Of a stretch of DNA of 64,000 nucleotides, positions 17,401 through 24,882 are shown in pieces. The stretch is from Bacteroidaceae bacterium (GTDB lineage: Bacteria > Bacteroidota > Bacteroidia > Bacteroidales > Bacteroidaceae): contig JAFZSA010000042.1 of NCBI GenBank assembly GCA_017619585.1, forward strand, positions 100,909-164,908, read 5' to 3'. The notes below the pieces were generated by a model, which saw nothing but the letters and a program-made list of their open reading frames with translations, had not been told where the DNA came from and searched no databases. How positions within the stretch are numbered: position 1 is the first letter of the stretch; each line of letters begins with the position of its first letter. A program made the translations under genes and the position numbers.

Positions 17401-17958
17401 GATGCCAAATGGTATAACATGACCATTCGCACGGAATATATGGTGGGAAAGACTGCTACGGAACCCTATTATCCAGTTGCCGTGCATAGTGTGGATACAT
17501 TGGGGCTGCCTACCTTCCAATGGGCTTTCAGTGGTAATCCTTATAAGGTTAAGGTGTATAACCGCTCTACTGGCTTGAAGGAGGTGCTGACACTTGTTGG
17601 TTCTAATGCTGTTATGCGTCAGGGCAGCTATGAATGGGACCTGATTCCTAATCAGGATGGTTTTGTGTTGCGTGTTCCGGGTACTTCCTGCGTATGCCTC
17701 AATCAGTTTGGAGGCAGTACGGGACCTCTCAGCTGTTGGGATGATGCCCGAAGTCTTTATAATGATGGCTCCACCTTCCGTGTGATAGAAGGACCTGATC
17801 CTGACGGAATAGAAAGCCTCACCCCAGCCCTCTCCGAAGGCGAGGGAGCTATCTACGACCTGAGCGGTCGACTTGTCAACTTGTCAACTCGTCAACTTGT
17901 CAACTATTTAAAAAAGGGTCTTTACATTGTGAACGGCAAGAAGGTTATGGTTAGGTGA
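14491..17958 (+). CDS. Large secreted CotH-kinase-domain protein
   Basis: 1155 aa. Signal peptide MKTQLSLLYILLLGCLSNIYA. Residues about 25-170 resemble a ricin-like/beta-trefoil module (GVYSISCTKQDGYLGLGA), repeated near 750-890 (NKLYNISCPRGDLILSYDYK). The central CotH domain is clear: PTIYINTVDG, MQIKGRGNSSWGWAKKPYRI, GKNWVLLANG, VPVDLYLNGEYRGSYNLTEK, FGPVWDLDWGYGYE. CotH proteins are atypical surface-protein kinases in other bacteria; the activity here is inferred only. The C-terminal sorting tail (IYDLSGRLV ... KKGLYIVNGKKVMVR) is interrupted by repeat-derived residues (SLTPALSEGEGA and NLSTRQLVN). Monocistronic. Confidence 0.88.
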   Translation: MKTQLSLLYILLLGCLSNIYADTPIEDGVYSISCTKQDGYLGLGAYHNADPYIYYVSDGQDKTDDAYWVITNTQSGYTIRNQASGELLVFTTERVDQYYKYMTLAKEPMGDQSEYWNIIEGTDGAYCVQSAVNTGYYWNLRSGSNMLGTYRGSGGNGVNERYVFQKKSDVPEPFIDPISDPTVMPSFPEALHIYLSDGRMEAYPLKYVTGYKEADGKLVISTNFGMTYSYDLSKVDSLSERRPAFPSFESFKFNNKFNDQLFSAVNGEMVGDTVFATVAAIGKRLTPSFQVADENVVVYVKGQVQTSKQSRLRFDKDVYYIVTWNGYTILTPEEGNKYSQKPYGRVVRVHVDWLTDRAEVPTIYINTVDGKAVTSKDYFKDATITIDGHGIFPSMEETTMQIKGRGNSSWGWAKKPYRIKFEEKVKPLGMTKGKNWVLLANGIGGSLMTNAIGMKAANLIGTAAANHIVPVDLYLNGEYRGSYNLTEKVGFSNNSVDLDDETAAALLELDSYYDEPTGQKFRSQPYNLPINIKEPEFNEGTTTLTLDVIRNSFNSFMQALNKEKDISRYVDIKQLSRFLMVNELICNFELYHPKSTFCYRENFEVDSIKYIFGPVWDLDWGYGYEQNRSYFKNNATSNYWIDMPNFEVKQFIQDLRWNYEPMCELYKQLWKQFLDENLEELKEYCQDYYDFACNSFNSNRDKWGDKTDYAQQAIEAANWLDTRANRIYQDILDGVRPAKPEPVDPVEFANNKLYNISCPRGDLILSYDYKGLEAGQNAWWTVTDSEKQFAIINIEGNNYLYSPYLKKYLRTGTASNGEWIEALGSPIYFDPSYPDGEYLYMMSTLTVNEDIKWFNNNSSTIVINNYRTPDPGDRWMITEVGDFDPTEALLVAQNSMLAVTMNLYYKGEFVTSETKKLPYGADMPEPPSEWENSFVMLTPIGTHPYMVTDDTSVDYEARWIGPFDFTTSENDAKWYNMTIRTEYMVGKTATEPYYPVAVHSVDTLGLPTFQWAFSGNPYKVKVYNRSTGLKEVLTLVGSNAVMRQGSYEWDLIPNQDGFVLRVPGTSCVCLNQFGGSTGPLSCWDDARSLYNDGSTFRVIEGPDPDGIESLTPALSEGEGAIYDLSGRLVNLSTRQLVNYLKKGLYIVNGKKVMVR
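17818..17910. repeat. Repeat tracts inside the CotH-type gene
   Basis: Nt 17818-17850 (cctcaccccagccctctccg...) is the C/G-rich palindromic repeat also found at 52722. Nt 17872-17910 is a run of cttgtcaac heptamer-type units. Both keep the frame within the sorting tail. Confidence 0.7.
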
Positions 17959-17965
17959 TTTCCTC

Positions 17966-18031
17966 TTTTTGATTGTAGCTTTCATAACGTTTTCGTTATG
18001 ACTTCGTGAGTTACTCTCATACAATCAAAAA
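17966..18031. terminator. Large hairpin after CotH-type gene
   Basis: Outer arms tttttgattgta (17966-17977) and tacaatcaaaaa (18020-18031), with an inner arm pair cataacg/cgttatg. The right arm ends in an A run and the left begins with a T run, so it could end transcripts in either direction. Confidence 0.55.
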
Positions 18032-18050
18032 AACAATAATGAAAACAAAA

Positions 18051-18074
18051 AAGGAACTCGTTTGAGTTCCTTTT
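18051..18074. terminator. Bidirectional intrinsic terminator
   Basis: Stem aaggaactc (18051-18059) / gagttcctt (18064-18072) with A run before and T run after. It lies directly at the 3' end of the tRNA gene. Confidence 0.8.
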
Positions 18075-18077
18075 CTG

Positions 18078-18151
18078 TAGCGGGAGTGGGTCACGATCCC
18101 ACGACCTCCGGATTATGAATCCGACGCTCTAACCAGCTGAGCTATCCCGCC
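18078..18151 (-). tRNA. tRNA-Met (CAT), elongator type
   Basis: 74 nt cloverleaf on the minus strand. Acceptor stem GGCGGGA/TCCCGCT, D arm AGCTCAGCTGGTTAGAGC, anticodon stem TCGGA/TCCGG with loop TTCATAA giving CAT, T arm GTGGG/CCCAC, discriminator A; CCA is not encoded. The paired G1-U72 and D-arm argue against the initiator tRNA. An Ile-tRNA with modified CAU cannot be fully excluded by eye. Confidence 0.9.
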
Positions 18152-18170
18152 ATTTTCGCGTTTGCGGTTG

Positions 18171-18201
18171 CAAAGGTATGGCTTTTTCTGCTATCTGCAA
18201 A
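18171..18201 (-). promoter_or_regulatory. Promoter of tRNA-Met
   Basis: Minus strand: TTTG (18201-18198), 19 bp spacer, TACCTTTG (18178-18171), about 20 bp upstream of the tRNA 5' end. Confidence 0.75.
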
Positions 18202-18235
18202 ACTTTTCGGGGGAAATTTTTTGCTGTAGCTGTAA

Positions 18236-20083
18236 TTATTCTGCTGGAAGTGTTACCTTTGAGCCGTACCAAGTGTGGCGAAGTGTGTTCAAACGCTCTT
18301 TTACCTCCTTTTCTGACAAACCTTGATTCATGCGTTTGCCATTCAGATATATATTAGAGGAGTGAGCTACATGGCTCAAAGTATCACCATCTATAATAGG
18401 CATGACGGCATAAGACTGGCGTGAACCGTTTACGCTTCGGTTGATAGCCGTTACATCATGTATGCGTGAGTGTGGCGTGCCTTTCTTCTGGCCGCCTGCT
18501 ACTATTCCGCCGGCGTACTGACCTGTTACGTTGCCTGTACTATAGCAGCCTTCCATAACAAACGGGGCGCGTACTTTGCCAATAAGTCCGCCTGCATAGC
18601 TGCTGATGCTGCTGACGTCAACGTCAGAGTAACATCTGTTCAGTACTGATTTGCTGCCGATGTTTCCAATCAGTCCACCTGCATAGCTCTGTCCGCATAC
18701 CCTGCCTGTAGCGTAACAATCTTCAACAACTGATGCCTGAGTATAGGCAGAATGACCAAGGTAACCGGCTATGGCGCCTGCTCCGTATCCGTTGCAGTAG
18801 ATGTTTACATTCTCGAATCCTACGTTACGGCATACACCGCACAATACTCCAAAGAAACTTCCGAAGTAGCATGATCTGGTGGTGGTAAGGTTACGGATAA
18901 CGTGTCCGCGACCGTCTAATGTTACCCAGAGTGAGTATTCGTCTGCCTTGTCATTAAGCGGAATCCACTCAATACCCTGAAGGTCGATGTCGCTGGTAAG
19001 TGCAAAGTAGGTCATCTTATAAGGAGTGAGTGCCGACTTCATGTTGCACATCTGACGGGCATTACTGATAAGGTAGGGATGCTCTATGGTTCCTTCACCG
19101 CCCGAGAATCTTTCTGCGTTCTCGGTAGGTTGGAAACTCGCCATGTCACGAGTGGGGTTTACACGTACTTGATAAAGACCGGGTTTCAGTGCCTTGCTAA
19201 CATTAAGTTGTATATTACAGATGCCCTCCTTATCTGTGGCAATTTTTTCCAACTCTGCATATACGGCTCTTGACACTGCAGTATTCCTATAGTTCTCCTG
19301 TGCCAGTTTAACCTCTTCCTCTGTACGGGCTCTACAATAGGTGTTGCCGGTTATGGTGTTGTAAACAAGTTCGTCGCCTGTCTGCATGTGAACCACCTGT
19401 CCCGTTTTGTTGTCTGTAAAGTCAACTTTTCCCTTATCCAAGGATAGTACGTCCTTCTGGCTGCCTTTCTCGCTGACCAGATAGAATTCGGTTCCCAACA
19501 CGCGAACCTGTTCCTTTTCTGTAGTAATGGTAAAGGGGTGACTGGCATCTGAGGCGACATAGAAATAGGCTGCTCCTTGGAACTCGATGTTACGTTTGCC
19601 ACGTGTGAAATCAGCTGAAGAGTAAGAAATCTGTGAGCTTTCCTTGAGCATTACCTGAGTGCCATCAGGTAACTGAATCGTTGAGGTTTCACCAGCTGCC
19701 GTAGATGCTACCATCTGACCATCATGCAGGTTAGTGATATTATAGTACATAACAACAGTGCATGTAAGCAAAATGGGGAGCAGAATAGCTGCAGCCCAAC
19801 TCATGACACTGTGAATATTTGCCTTGTTGCGAATGAACCATGTACTTTTTGTTACATTAGAGCGGTTCAGAACATGTTTCTTGAAACGGAGAAACGCCAT
19901 CTCGCCATCATAGTTTCTCTCTATGATGGAAGCACCCATCCATGCCTCACGCATACGGGTGAATTCCCGACGGTTCACATCGGACTCCTGTACCCATTGG
20001 GCCAGTAGCTCCTTGCCTTCGTCCGAGATTTGTCCGGTTAGGTAATCTATGATATAAAGACTGATATCTTTAAGGTCTTTCAT
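18236..20083 (-). CDS. FecR-type anti-sigma factor fused to GLUG repeats
   Basis: About 615 aa from ATG 20083 (an upstream ATG at 20107 is also in frame). Order: cytoplasmic DUF-type N-terminus (IIDYLTGQISDEGKELLAQW, WMGA), one membrane segment (AAAILLPILLTCTVVMYY), FecR domain (TIQLPDGTQVMLKESSQISY, FQGAAYFYVASDASHPFTIT, VRVLGTEFYL), then an unusual extension. The extension holds GGEGTIEHPYLISNARQM, DIDLQGIEWIPL and four GLUG-like repeats (AGAIAGYLGHS, AGGLIGNIGS, AGGLIGKV, AGGIVAGG). Ordinary FecR proteins end near residue 330. It follows an ECF sigma gene and probably controls it from the periplasm, with the GLUG beta-structure as a possible sensing or binding surface. Confidence 0.85.
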   Translation of the reverse strand: MKDLKDISLYIIDYLTGQISDEGKELLAQWVQESDVNRREFTRMREAWMGASIIERNYDGEMAFLRFKKHVLNRSNVTKSTWFIRNKANIHSVMSWAAAILLPILLTCTVVMYYNITNLHDGQMVASTAAGETSTIQLPDGTQVMLKESSQISYSSADFTRGKRNIEFQGAAYFYVASDASHPFTITTEKEQVRVLGTEFYLVSEKGSQKDVLSLDKGKVDFTDNKTGQVVHMQTGDELVYNTITGNTYCRARTEEEVKLAQENYRNTAVSRAVYAELEKIATDKEGICNIQLNVSKALKPGLYQVRVNPTRDMASFQPTENAERFSGGEGTIEHPYLISNARQMCNMKSALTPYKMTYFALTSDIDLQGIEWIPLNDKADEYSLWVTLDGRGHVIRNLTTTRSCYFGSFFGVLCGVCRNVGFENVNIYCNGYGAGAIAGYLGHSAYTQASVVEDCYATGRVCGQSYAGGLIGNIGSKSVLNRCYSDVDVSSISSYAGGLIGKVRAPFVMEGCYSTGNVTGQYAGGIVAGGQKKGTPHSRIHDVTAINRSVNGSRQSYAVMPIIDGDTLSHVAHSSNIYLNGKRMNQGLSEKEVKERLNTLRHTWYGSKVTLPAE

Positions 20084-20136
20084 TCTTCTATATTTGCTTG
20101 TCCTCATATCTATGACAAAATTTTTGCCCTCCTGTG

Positions 20137-20730
20137 TTAAACTAATACCATAAAAAATGTTAAAATGGCCAAATATTTAGAGAAACGCTTCTCAATTAGT
20201 TTCAAAGCTTGCTGGATTCGCACCTTAATGGTGTTAGCTGAAACGCCATCTTCGGCACCTATCTGACGGTAGGTCATATCCTGGAAGCGGCTTTTGATAA
20301 AGGTACTCTTTATTGGCTCAGGGAGTTGCTCTATACAGTCGTGCATGAGACCTTCCAGCTCGCTGTCGAGCAGTTTACCCTGTGGTGTAACATTATCAAC
20401 ACCTGCGAAAATATCTGTGGTGTCGTTATCGCTAAGTGTGCTGAATGTCTGAACGGTACGTACTGTCTTGGAATGAAGAAGATTCAGACAGTGATTGCGC
20501 GTACTCATCATTAGGTAGCTGCGTAGGTTGGTCCGAATCTCAACCTCGCTTCGTACCTCATAAAGGTGACTGATGACATCAGAAACGGCAGCCTGAGCCA
20601 GAAACTCGTCTAGAAGGATGCTCTCGGCCAGGATGCACATAGGTCCGTAGTATGTCTTGAACACATACCGGTATGCATTCTCTGAGCCTTCCATCAGGCC
20701 GCGGATTATGTTTTTCTCGTCAACAGCCAT
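20137..20730 (-). CDS. ECF RNA polymerase sigma-70 factor
   Basis: 197 aa. Sigma region 2 (AYRYVFKTYYGPMCILAESI, LRSYLMMSTRNHCLNLLHSK) and region 4 (LPEPIKSTFIKSRFQDMTYR, then QIGAEDGVSANTIKVRIQQA helix-turn-helix) are present. Short ECF sigma of the Bacteroidetes FecI-like class. It starts 2 bp after the stop of the upstream GH43 gene and is followed by the FecR-GLUG gene, so all three form one minus-strand operon. No SusC/SusD pair is adjacent, so its regulon is not evident from the window. Confidence 0.9.
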   Translation of the reverse strand: MAVDEKNIIRGLMEGSENAYRYVFKTYYGPMCILAESILLDEFLAQAAVSDVISHLYEVRSEVEIRTNLRSYLMMSTRNHCLNLLHSKTVRTVQTFSTLSDNDTTDIFAGVDNVTPQGKLLDSELEGLMHDCIEQLPEPIKSTFIKSRFQDMTYRQIGAEDGVSANTIKVRIQQALKLIEKRFSKYLAILTFFMVLV

Positions 20731-20732
20731 TA

Positions 20733-21713
20733 TTAAATAGGTTTACCTCCTTCTATATATGGCCACTCGTCCTTGTCCCACTGGATGCATGACATGAACA
20801 GGGGACGTCCTCCCGGATGATGGCTATCGCGTACATGACAATGATAAAAGATGTATTCTTTACCGTCTGATGCGGTGAAGATTTCGCCACAATGACCTGG
20901 ACCGAAGAAATTGTCACCCTCATCGCTGTGTAACACGGGTGTGGCATATCCCTCAATCATTGGTTTGCCTTCGCGGTTGAGAAACTGCCCCGTCAGTTCT
21001 TTGCTGCGCCCTACCTGTAACTGGTAGGTGTGATTGCCATAGAAACCTGAACTTACAAACAGGTACCAGTAGCCCTTGTGCCAATGAAGGTAGGAACCTT
21101 CGAAGACCTGTGAGCGGTTGGGACACTGGTGTACGGTCAGGCCGGCTACATGTTCGTATTTTGCACCTTCCTTTATGGAAAGTCCATCCTTTGAAAGCTC
21201 TACGCGGTGGATGCCGCCCACGGAGCCGAAGAACATCCACACCTTTCCTGTCTGGGGATCTGTAACTACTTCCGGGTCTATGGTATCCTCAATACCTGTC
21301 TCGCGTCCTCTTGTAATAATCCCCTTGTACTGGAACTGGCAGGGAGAAGACTCCTGAAGGACGGCTATGTTGCTGTCCTCGGAACTATTATAAAGGGTAA
21401 TATACATCAGACGCTTGCCATCCACGATAGTAACGTCAGGGGCCCAGAAATTATGCGAAATGCTTGAGATTGCTTTCCATGAACTGGAATCGATAGGGGA
21501 GATGTCCGATATGCGCCAGTTGAAGAGGTCATCGCTGACAAGGCTACGACGGGGACTTGTGGCGATACAATAATATCGTCCGTCATCTGCCTGCCAGATA
21601 GTAGGGTCGGGCCAGCTACGTAACCATACAGGATTTTTAACCTGCTGAGCAATGGCCAGTAGGGAAATCAGGAACATAGGTATAATAAGGAGCAAACGGC
21701 CAACCCTATTCAT
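20733..21713 (-). CDS. GH43 family glycoside hydrolase, secreted
   Basis: 326 aa from ATG 21713. Upstream in-frame starts overlap the predicted -7 box at 21747-21754 (minus strand TAACTTTG). Signal peptide MNRVGRLLLIIPMFLISLLA. Five-bladed propeller of GH43: catalytic base Asp in RSWPDPTIWQADDGRYYCIA, modulator Asp in EDTIDPEVVTDPQTGKVWMF, general acid Glu in SQVFEGSYLHWHKGYWYLF. Expected to act on arabinan or arabinoxylan; the exact subfamily is not fixed by eye. First gene of the operon with the ECF sigma and FecR-GLUG genes, an unusual partnership. Confidence 0.87.
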   Translation of the reverse strand: MNRVGRLLLIIPMFLISLLAIAQQVKNPVWLRSWPDPTIWQADDGRYYCIATSPRRSLVSDDLFNWRISDISPIDSSSWKAISSISHNFWAPDVTIVDGKRLMYITLYNSSEDSNIAVLQESSPCQFQYKGIITRGRETGIEDTIDPEVVTDPQTGKVWMFFGSVGGIHRVELSKDGLSIKEGAKYEHVAGLTVHQCPNRSQVFEGSYLHWHKGYWYLFVSSGFYGNHTYQLQVGRSKELTGQFLNREGKPMIEGYATPVLHSDEGDNFFGPGHCGEIFTASDGKEYIFYHCHVRDSHHPGGRPLFMSCIQWDKDEWPYIEGGKPI

Positions 21714-21817
21714 AGTTATCTCTATGGTTTTTTTCATTACAAGTGGCAAAGTTACACATTTTTCTGTTTTTTGTTAAAAATTGGAGGAAAAAATGTGGCT
21801 CATTGATAGAAAATGTG

Positions 21818-21825
21818 TACTTTTG
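21818..21825 (+). promoter_or_regulatory. -7 box for purH-mre operon
   Basis: TACTTTTG, 44 bp before the purH ATG. No convincing TTTG at the right distance. The GH43 operon is read from a divergent -7 box 64 bp away. Confidence 0.5.
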
Positions 21826-21868
21826 CACCTCCATTAGCATAACACGTACGCACAAACAAACATAATAT

Positions 21869-22465
21869 ATGGCAGAAACAAGAAAAATCCAGCGAGCTCT
21901 GGTATCTGTATTCCACAAGGACGGATTAGAGGAGATTCTGCGCACTCTGAATGCGCAAGGTGTTGAACTGTTGAGCACAGGCGGTACTCAGACTTTCATT
22001 GAGAGCCTGGGCATTCCATGCCAGAAGGTTGAGGATGTAACCACATACCCCAGCATCCTGGGCGGCAGAGTGAAGACTCTTCATCCCAAGGTATTCGGTG
22101 GTATTCTGGGACGTCGTGAGTTGGAGAGCGACCAGCAGCAGATGAAGCAGTATGAAATCCCCGCTATCGACTTGGTGATTGTTGACCTGTACCCCTTCGA
22201 GGATACCGTAGCCAGCGGTGCCAGCGCAGCAGATATCATTGAGAAGATTGACATAGGCGGCATCAGCTTGATTCGTGCTGCAGCAAAGAACTTCCGCGAT
22301 GTTATCATTGTTCCCTCTAAGGCCGAGTACAAGCCTCTGTTGGATCTGTTGCAGAAGAATGGTGCTCAGAGCGAGATTGAGGATCGCCGTTGGTTTGCTA
22401 CACGTGCCTTTGGCGTAAGCAGTCACTATGACACTGCTATCCATGCGTGGTTTGAGAAATGCTAA
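21869..22465 (+). CDS. purH: IMP cyclohydrolase (PurH N-terminal domain only)
   Basis: 198 aa. Matches the IMP cyclohydrolase domain of PurH from start to the domain boundary: RALVSVFHKDGLEEILRTLN, ELLSTGGTQTFIESLG, GGRVKTLHPKVFGGILGRR, IVDLYPFEDTV, IDIGGISLIRAAAKNFRDV. It would close FAICAR to IMP. The AICAR transformylase domain (about 300 further residues in bifunctional PurH) is absent. The stop codon lies at the edge of a GGTTAGC-type repeat (22461-22488). Either a natural stand-alone enzyme or a truncation; a separate transformylase should exist elsewhere. Upstream of mreB, an order also known from Bacteroides. Confidence 0.88.
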   Translation: MAETRKIQRALVSVFHKDGLEEILRTLNAQGVELLSTGGTQTFIESLGIPCQKVEDVTTYPSILGGRVKTLHPKVFGGILGRRELESDQQQMKQYEIPAIDLVIVDLYPFEDTVASGASAADIIEKIDIGGISLIRAAAKNFRDVIIVPSKAEYKPLLDLLQKNGAQSEIEDRRWFATRAFGVSSHYDTAIHAWFEKC

Positions 22466-22488
22466 TCGCTAACCCCTAACCGCTAACC
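22461..22488. repeat. GGTTAGC-type heptamer repeat after purH
   Basis: gctaatcgctaacccctaac and onward; the purH stop codon is its first taa. Same family as 38739-38769 and others. Confidence 0.75.
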
Positions 22489-22512
22489 AATATAAACGAA
22501 AGCAAAAGAGTT

Positions 22513-23532
22513 ATGAAGTGGTTTTCGCTTAACAAGGAACTTGCAATGGACTTGGGTACCGCTAACACCATCATCATCAGTGATGGCAGGATAGTGGTAG
22601 ATGAGCCCAGCGTTGTTGCCCTGGATCGTCGCAGCGAGCGTATGATTGCTGTGGGCGATAAGGCAAAGATGATGTACGAGAAGACGAACCCCGAAATTCA
22701 GACCATCCGCCCCCTGCGTGACGGTGTGATTGCGAACTTCAATGCCTGTGAGCAAATGATGCGTGGCCTGATTAAGATGGTTCATTCTGGAAACCGCCTG
22801 TTCTCTCCCAGCATGAGAATGGTAATTGGTGTTCCCAGTGGTAGTACCGAGGTGGAGCTGCGTGCCGTAAGAGATAGCGCAGAGCATGCCGGTGGTCGTG
22901 AGGTTTACCTGATATATGAGCCTATGGCTGCTGCCATCGGTATAGGATTGGATGTACTGGCACCCGAGGGAAATATGATTGTTGATATAGGTGGCGGTAG
23001 CACAGAGATTGCAGTAATCAGCTTGGGTGGCATCGTTGCCGACAAGAGTTTGCGTATTGCGGGCGATGTGTTGACAGCCGACATTCAGGAGTACATGGGC
23101 CGTCAGCATAATGTTAAGGTCAGTGAGCGTATGGCAGAGCGTATCAAGATACATGTTGGTGCCGCCCTTGCCGACTTGGGTGATGATGCACCCGAGGACT
23201 ACGTTGTTCACGGTCCTAACCGTATCACAGCATTGCCTATGGAGGTTCCTGTATGTTATCAGGAGATTGCCCACTGCCTGGAGAAGACCATCGCCAAGAT
23301 TGAGGCTGCCATCCTGAGTGCCTTGGAGGAGACTCCACCAGAACTGTATGCCGACATTGTAAAGAACGGTATCTATCTGGCTGGTGGCGGTGCACTGTTG
23401 CGTGGTTTGGCAAAGCGTCTGACAGAGAAGATCAGCATTCCGTTCCATGTGGCAGAAGATCCTTTGCACTGCGTAGCTAAGGGTACGGGTATTGCATTGA
23501 AGAACATTCGTGAATTCCCCTTCTTGATGTAA
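22513..23532 (+). CDS. mreB: Rod shape-determining protein MreB
   Basis: 339 aa actin homolog that forms membrane-associated filaments guiding wall synthesis. Actin-fold motifs: MDLGTANTIIISDG (phosphate 1), VIGVPSGSTEVELRAV, IYEPMAAAIGIGLDV, MIVDIGGGSTEIAVISLGG (phosphate 2) and GIYLAGGGALLRGLAKRL (adenosine). Length is normal. First of five consecutive morphogenesis genes (mreB-mreC-mreD-mrdA-rodA) with tiny gaps or overlaps, so surely one operon, probably read from upstream of purH. Confidence 0.95.
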   Translation: MKWFSLNKELAMDLGTANTIIISDGRIVVDEPSVVALDRRSERMIAVGDKAKMMYEKTNPEIQTIRPLRDGVIANFNACEQMMRGLIKMVHSGNRLFSPSMRMVIGVPSGSTEVELRAVRDSAEHAGGREVYLIYEPMAAAIGIGLDVLAPEGNMIVDIGGGSTEIAVISLGGIVADKSLRIAGDVLTADIQEYMGRQHNVKVSERMAERIKIHVGAALADLGDDAPEDYVVHGPNRITALPMEVPVCYQEIAHCLEKTIAKIEAAILSALEETPPELYADIVKNGIYLAGGGALLRGLAKRLTEKISIPFHVAEDPLHCVAKGTGIALKNIREFPFLM

Positions 23533-23533
23533 T

Positions 23534-24367
23534 TTGAGAGAACTACTCGACAGAATATCACAGAACGTCCACTGGGTTATCTTCCTGCTTTTGGAAGTGC
23601 TCAGTGGATTCATGCTTTTCAAGTTCAACCACTATCAGGGCAGCGTTTGGTTTACACAGGCCAATACTGTAGCCGGAAAGGTGCTGGAATGGGAAGCAAA
23701 GGGTCTGCAATATATGAATCTGGGCAAGGAGAATGCCTACCTTGTACGTCAGAACACCTTGTTGCAGAACAATTTGAATGTACTCCGTCATGAATTGGCG
23801 GAACTGAAAAAGGATACATCCGTAACGCAGCAATATCAGATAGATTTGCTGAAGGATATAGAGATGATTCCTGCTCAGGTTATCTCTAACAGCGTCCGAC
23901 AGCGCGATAACCTGATAACTATCAATGTAGGCAGTAATGACGGTGTAGAACCTGAAATGGGTGTTATCAGCGGAACAGGTGTTGTTGGAATTGTCAGCAA
24001 GGTCACACCGCACTATGCTCTTGTACTATCAGTTCTGAACAGCCGGAGCAGTATCAGCTGTCGACTGAGAGGAACAGAATACTTCGGTTATATGAAGTGG
24101 AACGGAGGCAATCCCTTACAAGTGTCAATGGATGATGTGCCCCGTCACGCCAAGCCCCGTATAGGCGATATCGTAGAGACAAACGGTTTCAGTAGTTTGT
24201 TCCCCCCAGGTATTTTCCTGGGTAGGGTAGCGCAGATTCATAACAGTGAAGACGGCTTGGCATATTCGCTTGAGATTCAGATGGGAACGGATATTGCTCA
24301 TGTGCAGAACGTTTGCGTGCTGAAGTATCACATGAAGGAAGAATTAGATTCACTCAGAAGTCAATGA
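23534..24367 (+). CDS. mreC: Rod shape-determining protein MreC
   Basis: 277 aa. Starts with TTG one base after the mreB stop. N-terminal membrane segment (NVHWVIFLLLEVLSGFMLF), a coiled coil (about residues 65-95, LRHELAELKKD), then the periplasmic beta domain: AQVISNSVRQRDNLITINVG, GVISGTGVVGIVSKV, GDIVETNGFSSLFPPGIFLG. It couples MreB filaments to the periplasmic wall-synthesis enzymes. The 3' end overlaps the mreD start (ATGA). Confidence 0.92.
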   Translation: MRELLDRISQNVHWVIFLLLEVLSGFMLFKFNHYQGSVWFTQANTVAGKVLEWEAKGLQYMNLGKENAYLVRQNTLLQNNLNVLRHELAELKKDTSVTQQYQIDLLKDIEMIPAQVISNSVRQRDNLITINVGSNDGVEPEMGVISGTGVVGIVSKVTPHYALVLSVLNSRSSISCRLRGTEYFGYMKWNGGNPLQVSMDDVPRHAKPRIGDIVETNGFSSLFPPGIFLGRVAQIHNSEDGLAYSLEIQMGTDIAHVQNVCVLKYHMKEELDSLRSQ

Positions 24368-24867
24368 TAATAACTCTGCTAAAACGGTTGTCGGTAATGC
24401 TGCTGTTGGTAGCATTCCAGGTGCTGATGCTTAATCACCTGCAGATATCGGGTTATGGTACTCCGATTATCATTGCCTGCATGGTGCTGTATATGCCTTT
24501 GGGTAGCCTGAAGGCAGGTGTACTATTGTGGGGCTTCTGTACAGGTATGATAGTAGATATATTCAGCAACACACCCGGTGTAGCCAGTGGCGCAATGACT
24601 TTTGCGGCACTGATACAGCCCTCCCTGTTGAAGCTGATGGCTCCCAGAGATGCTGCCGAGGATATCACACCTACCATCCAGACCATGGGAACATGGAACT
24701 ACGTAAGGTACACCATGATTATCTTTATGATTCATCATCTGGTGTACTTTGGGCTGGAATGTTTCTCATTCTATCACATTGCAGATGTTGCCTGGCTGAT
24801 GCTGGCTAGCTGGGTTAGCAGTGTTCTGTTAGCTCTGCTCCTTGAGACTTTCCGCAGAACAAAATAA
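24364..24867 (+). CDS. mreD: Rod shape-determining protein MreD
   Basis: 167 aa from ATG 24364, overlapping the mreC stop by four bases. An upstream in-frame start would lie within mreC. Five or so membrane segments (LSVMLLLVAFQVLMLNHL, IIACMVLYMPLGSLKAGVLL, GFCTGMIVDIFSNTPGVASG, YTMIIFMIHHLVYFGLE, LASWVSSVLLALLL). GMIVDIFSNTPG is the typical conserved MreD motif. Inner-membrane partner of MreC. Confidence 0.9.
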   Translation: MIITLLKRLSVMLLLVAFQVLMLNHLQISGYGTPIIIACMVLYMPLGSLKAGVLLWGFCTGMIVDIFSNTPGVASGAMTFAALIQPSLLKLMAPRDAAEDITPTIQTMGTWNYVRYTMIIFMIHHLVYFGLECFSFYHIADVAWLMLASWVSSVLLALLLETFRRTK

Positions 24868-24882
24868 AACGCCCCCATCCGT

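Noticed and set aside
18078..18151. Initiator tRNA-fMet
   Set aside because: Paired first acceptor base and D-arm are of elongator type.
22483..23628. 381-codon minus-strand frame opposite mreB
   Set aside because: Shadow of mreB, which is unambiguous.
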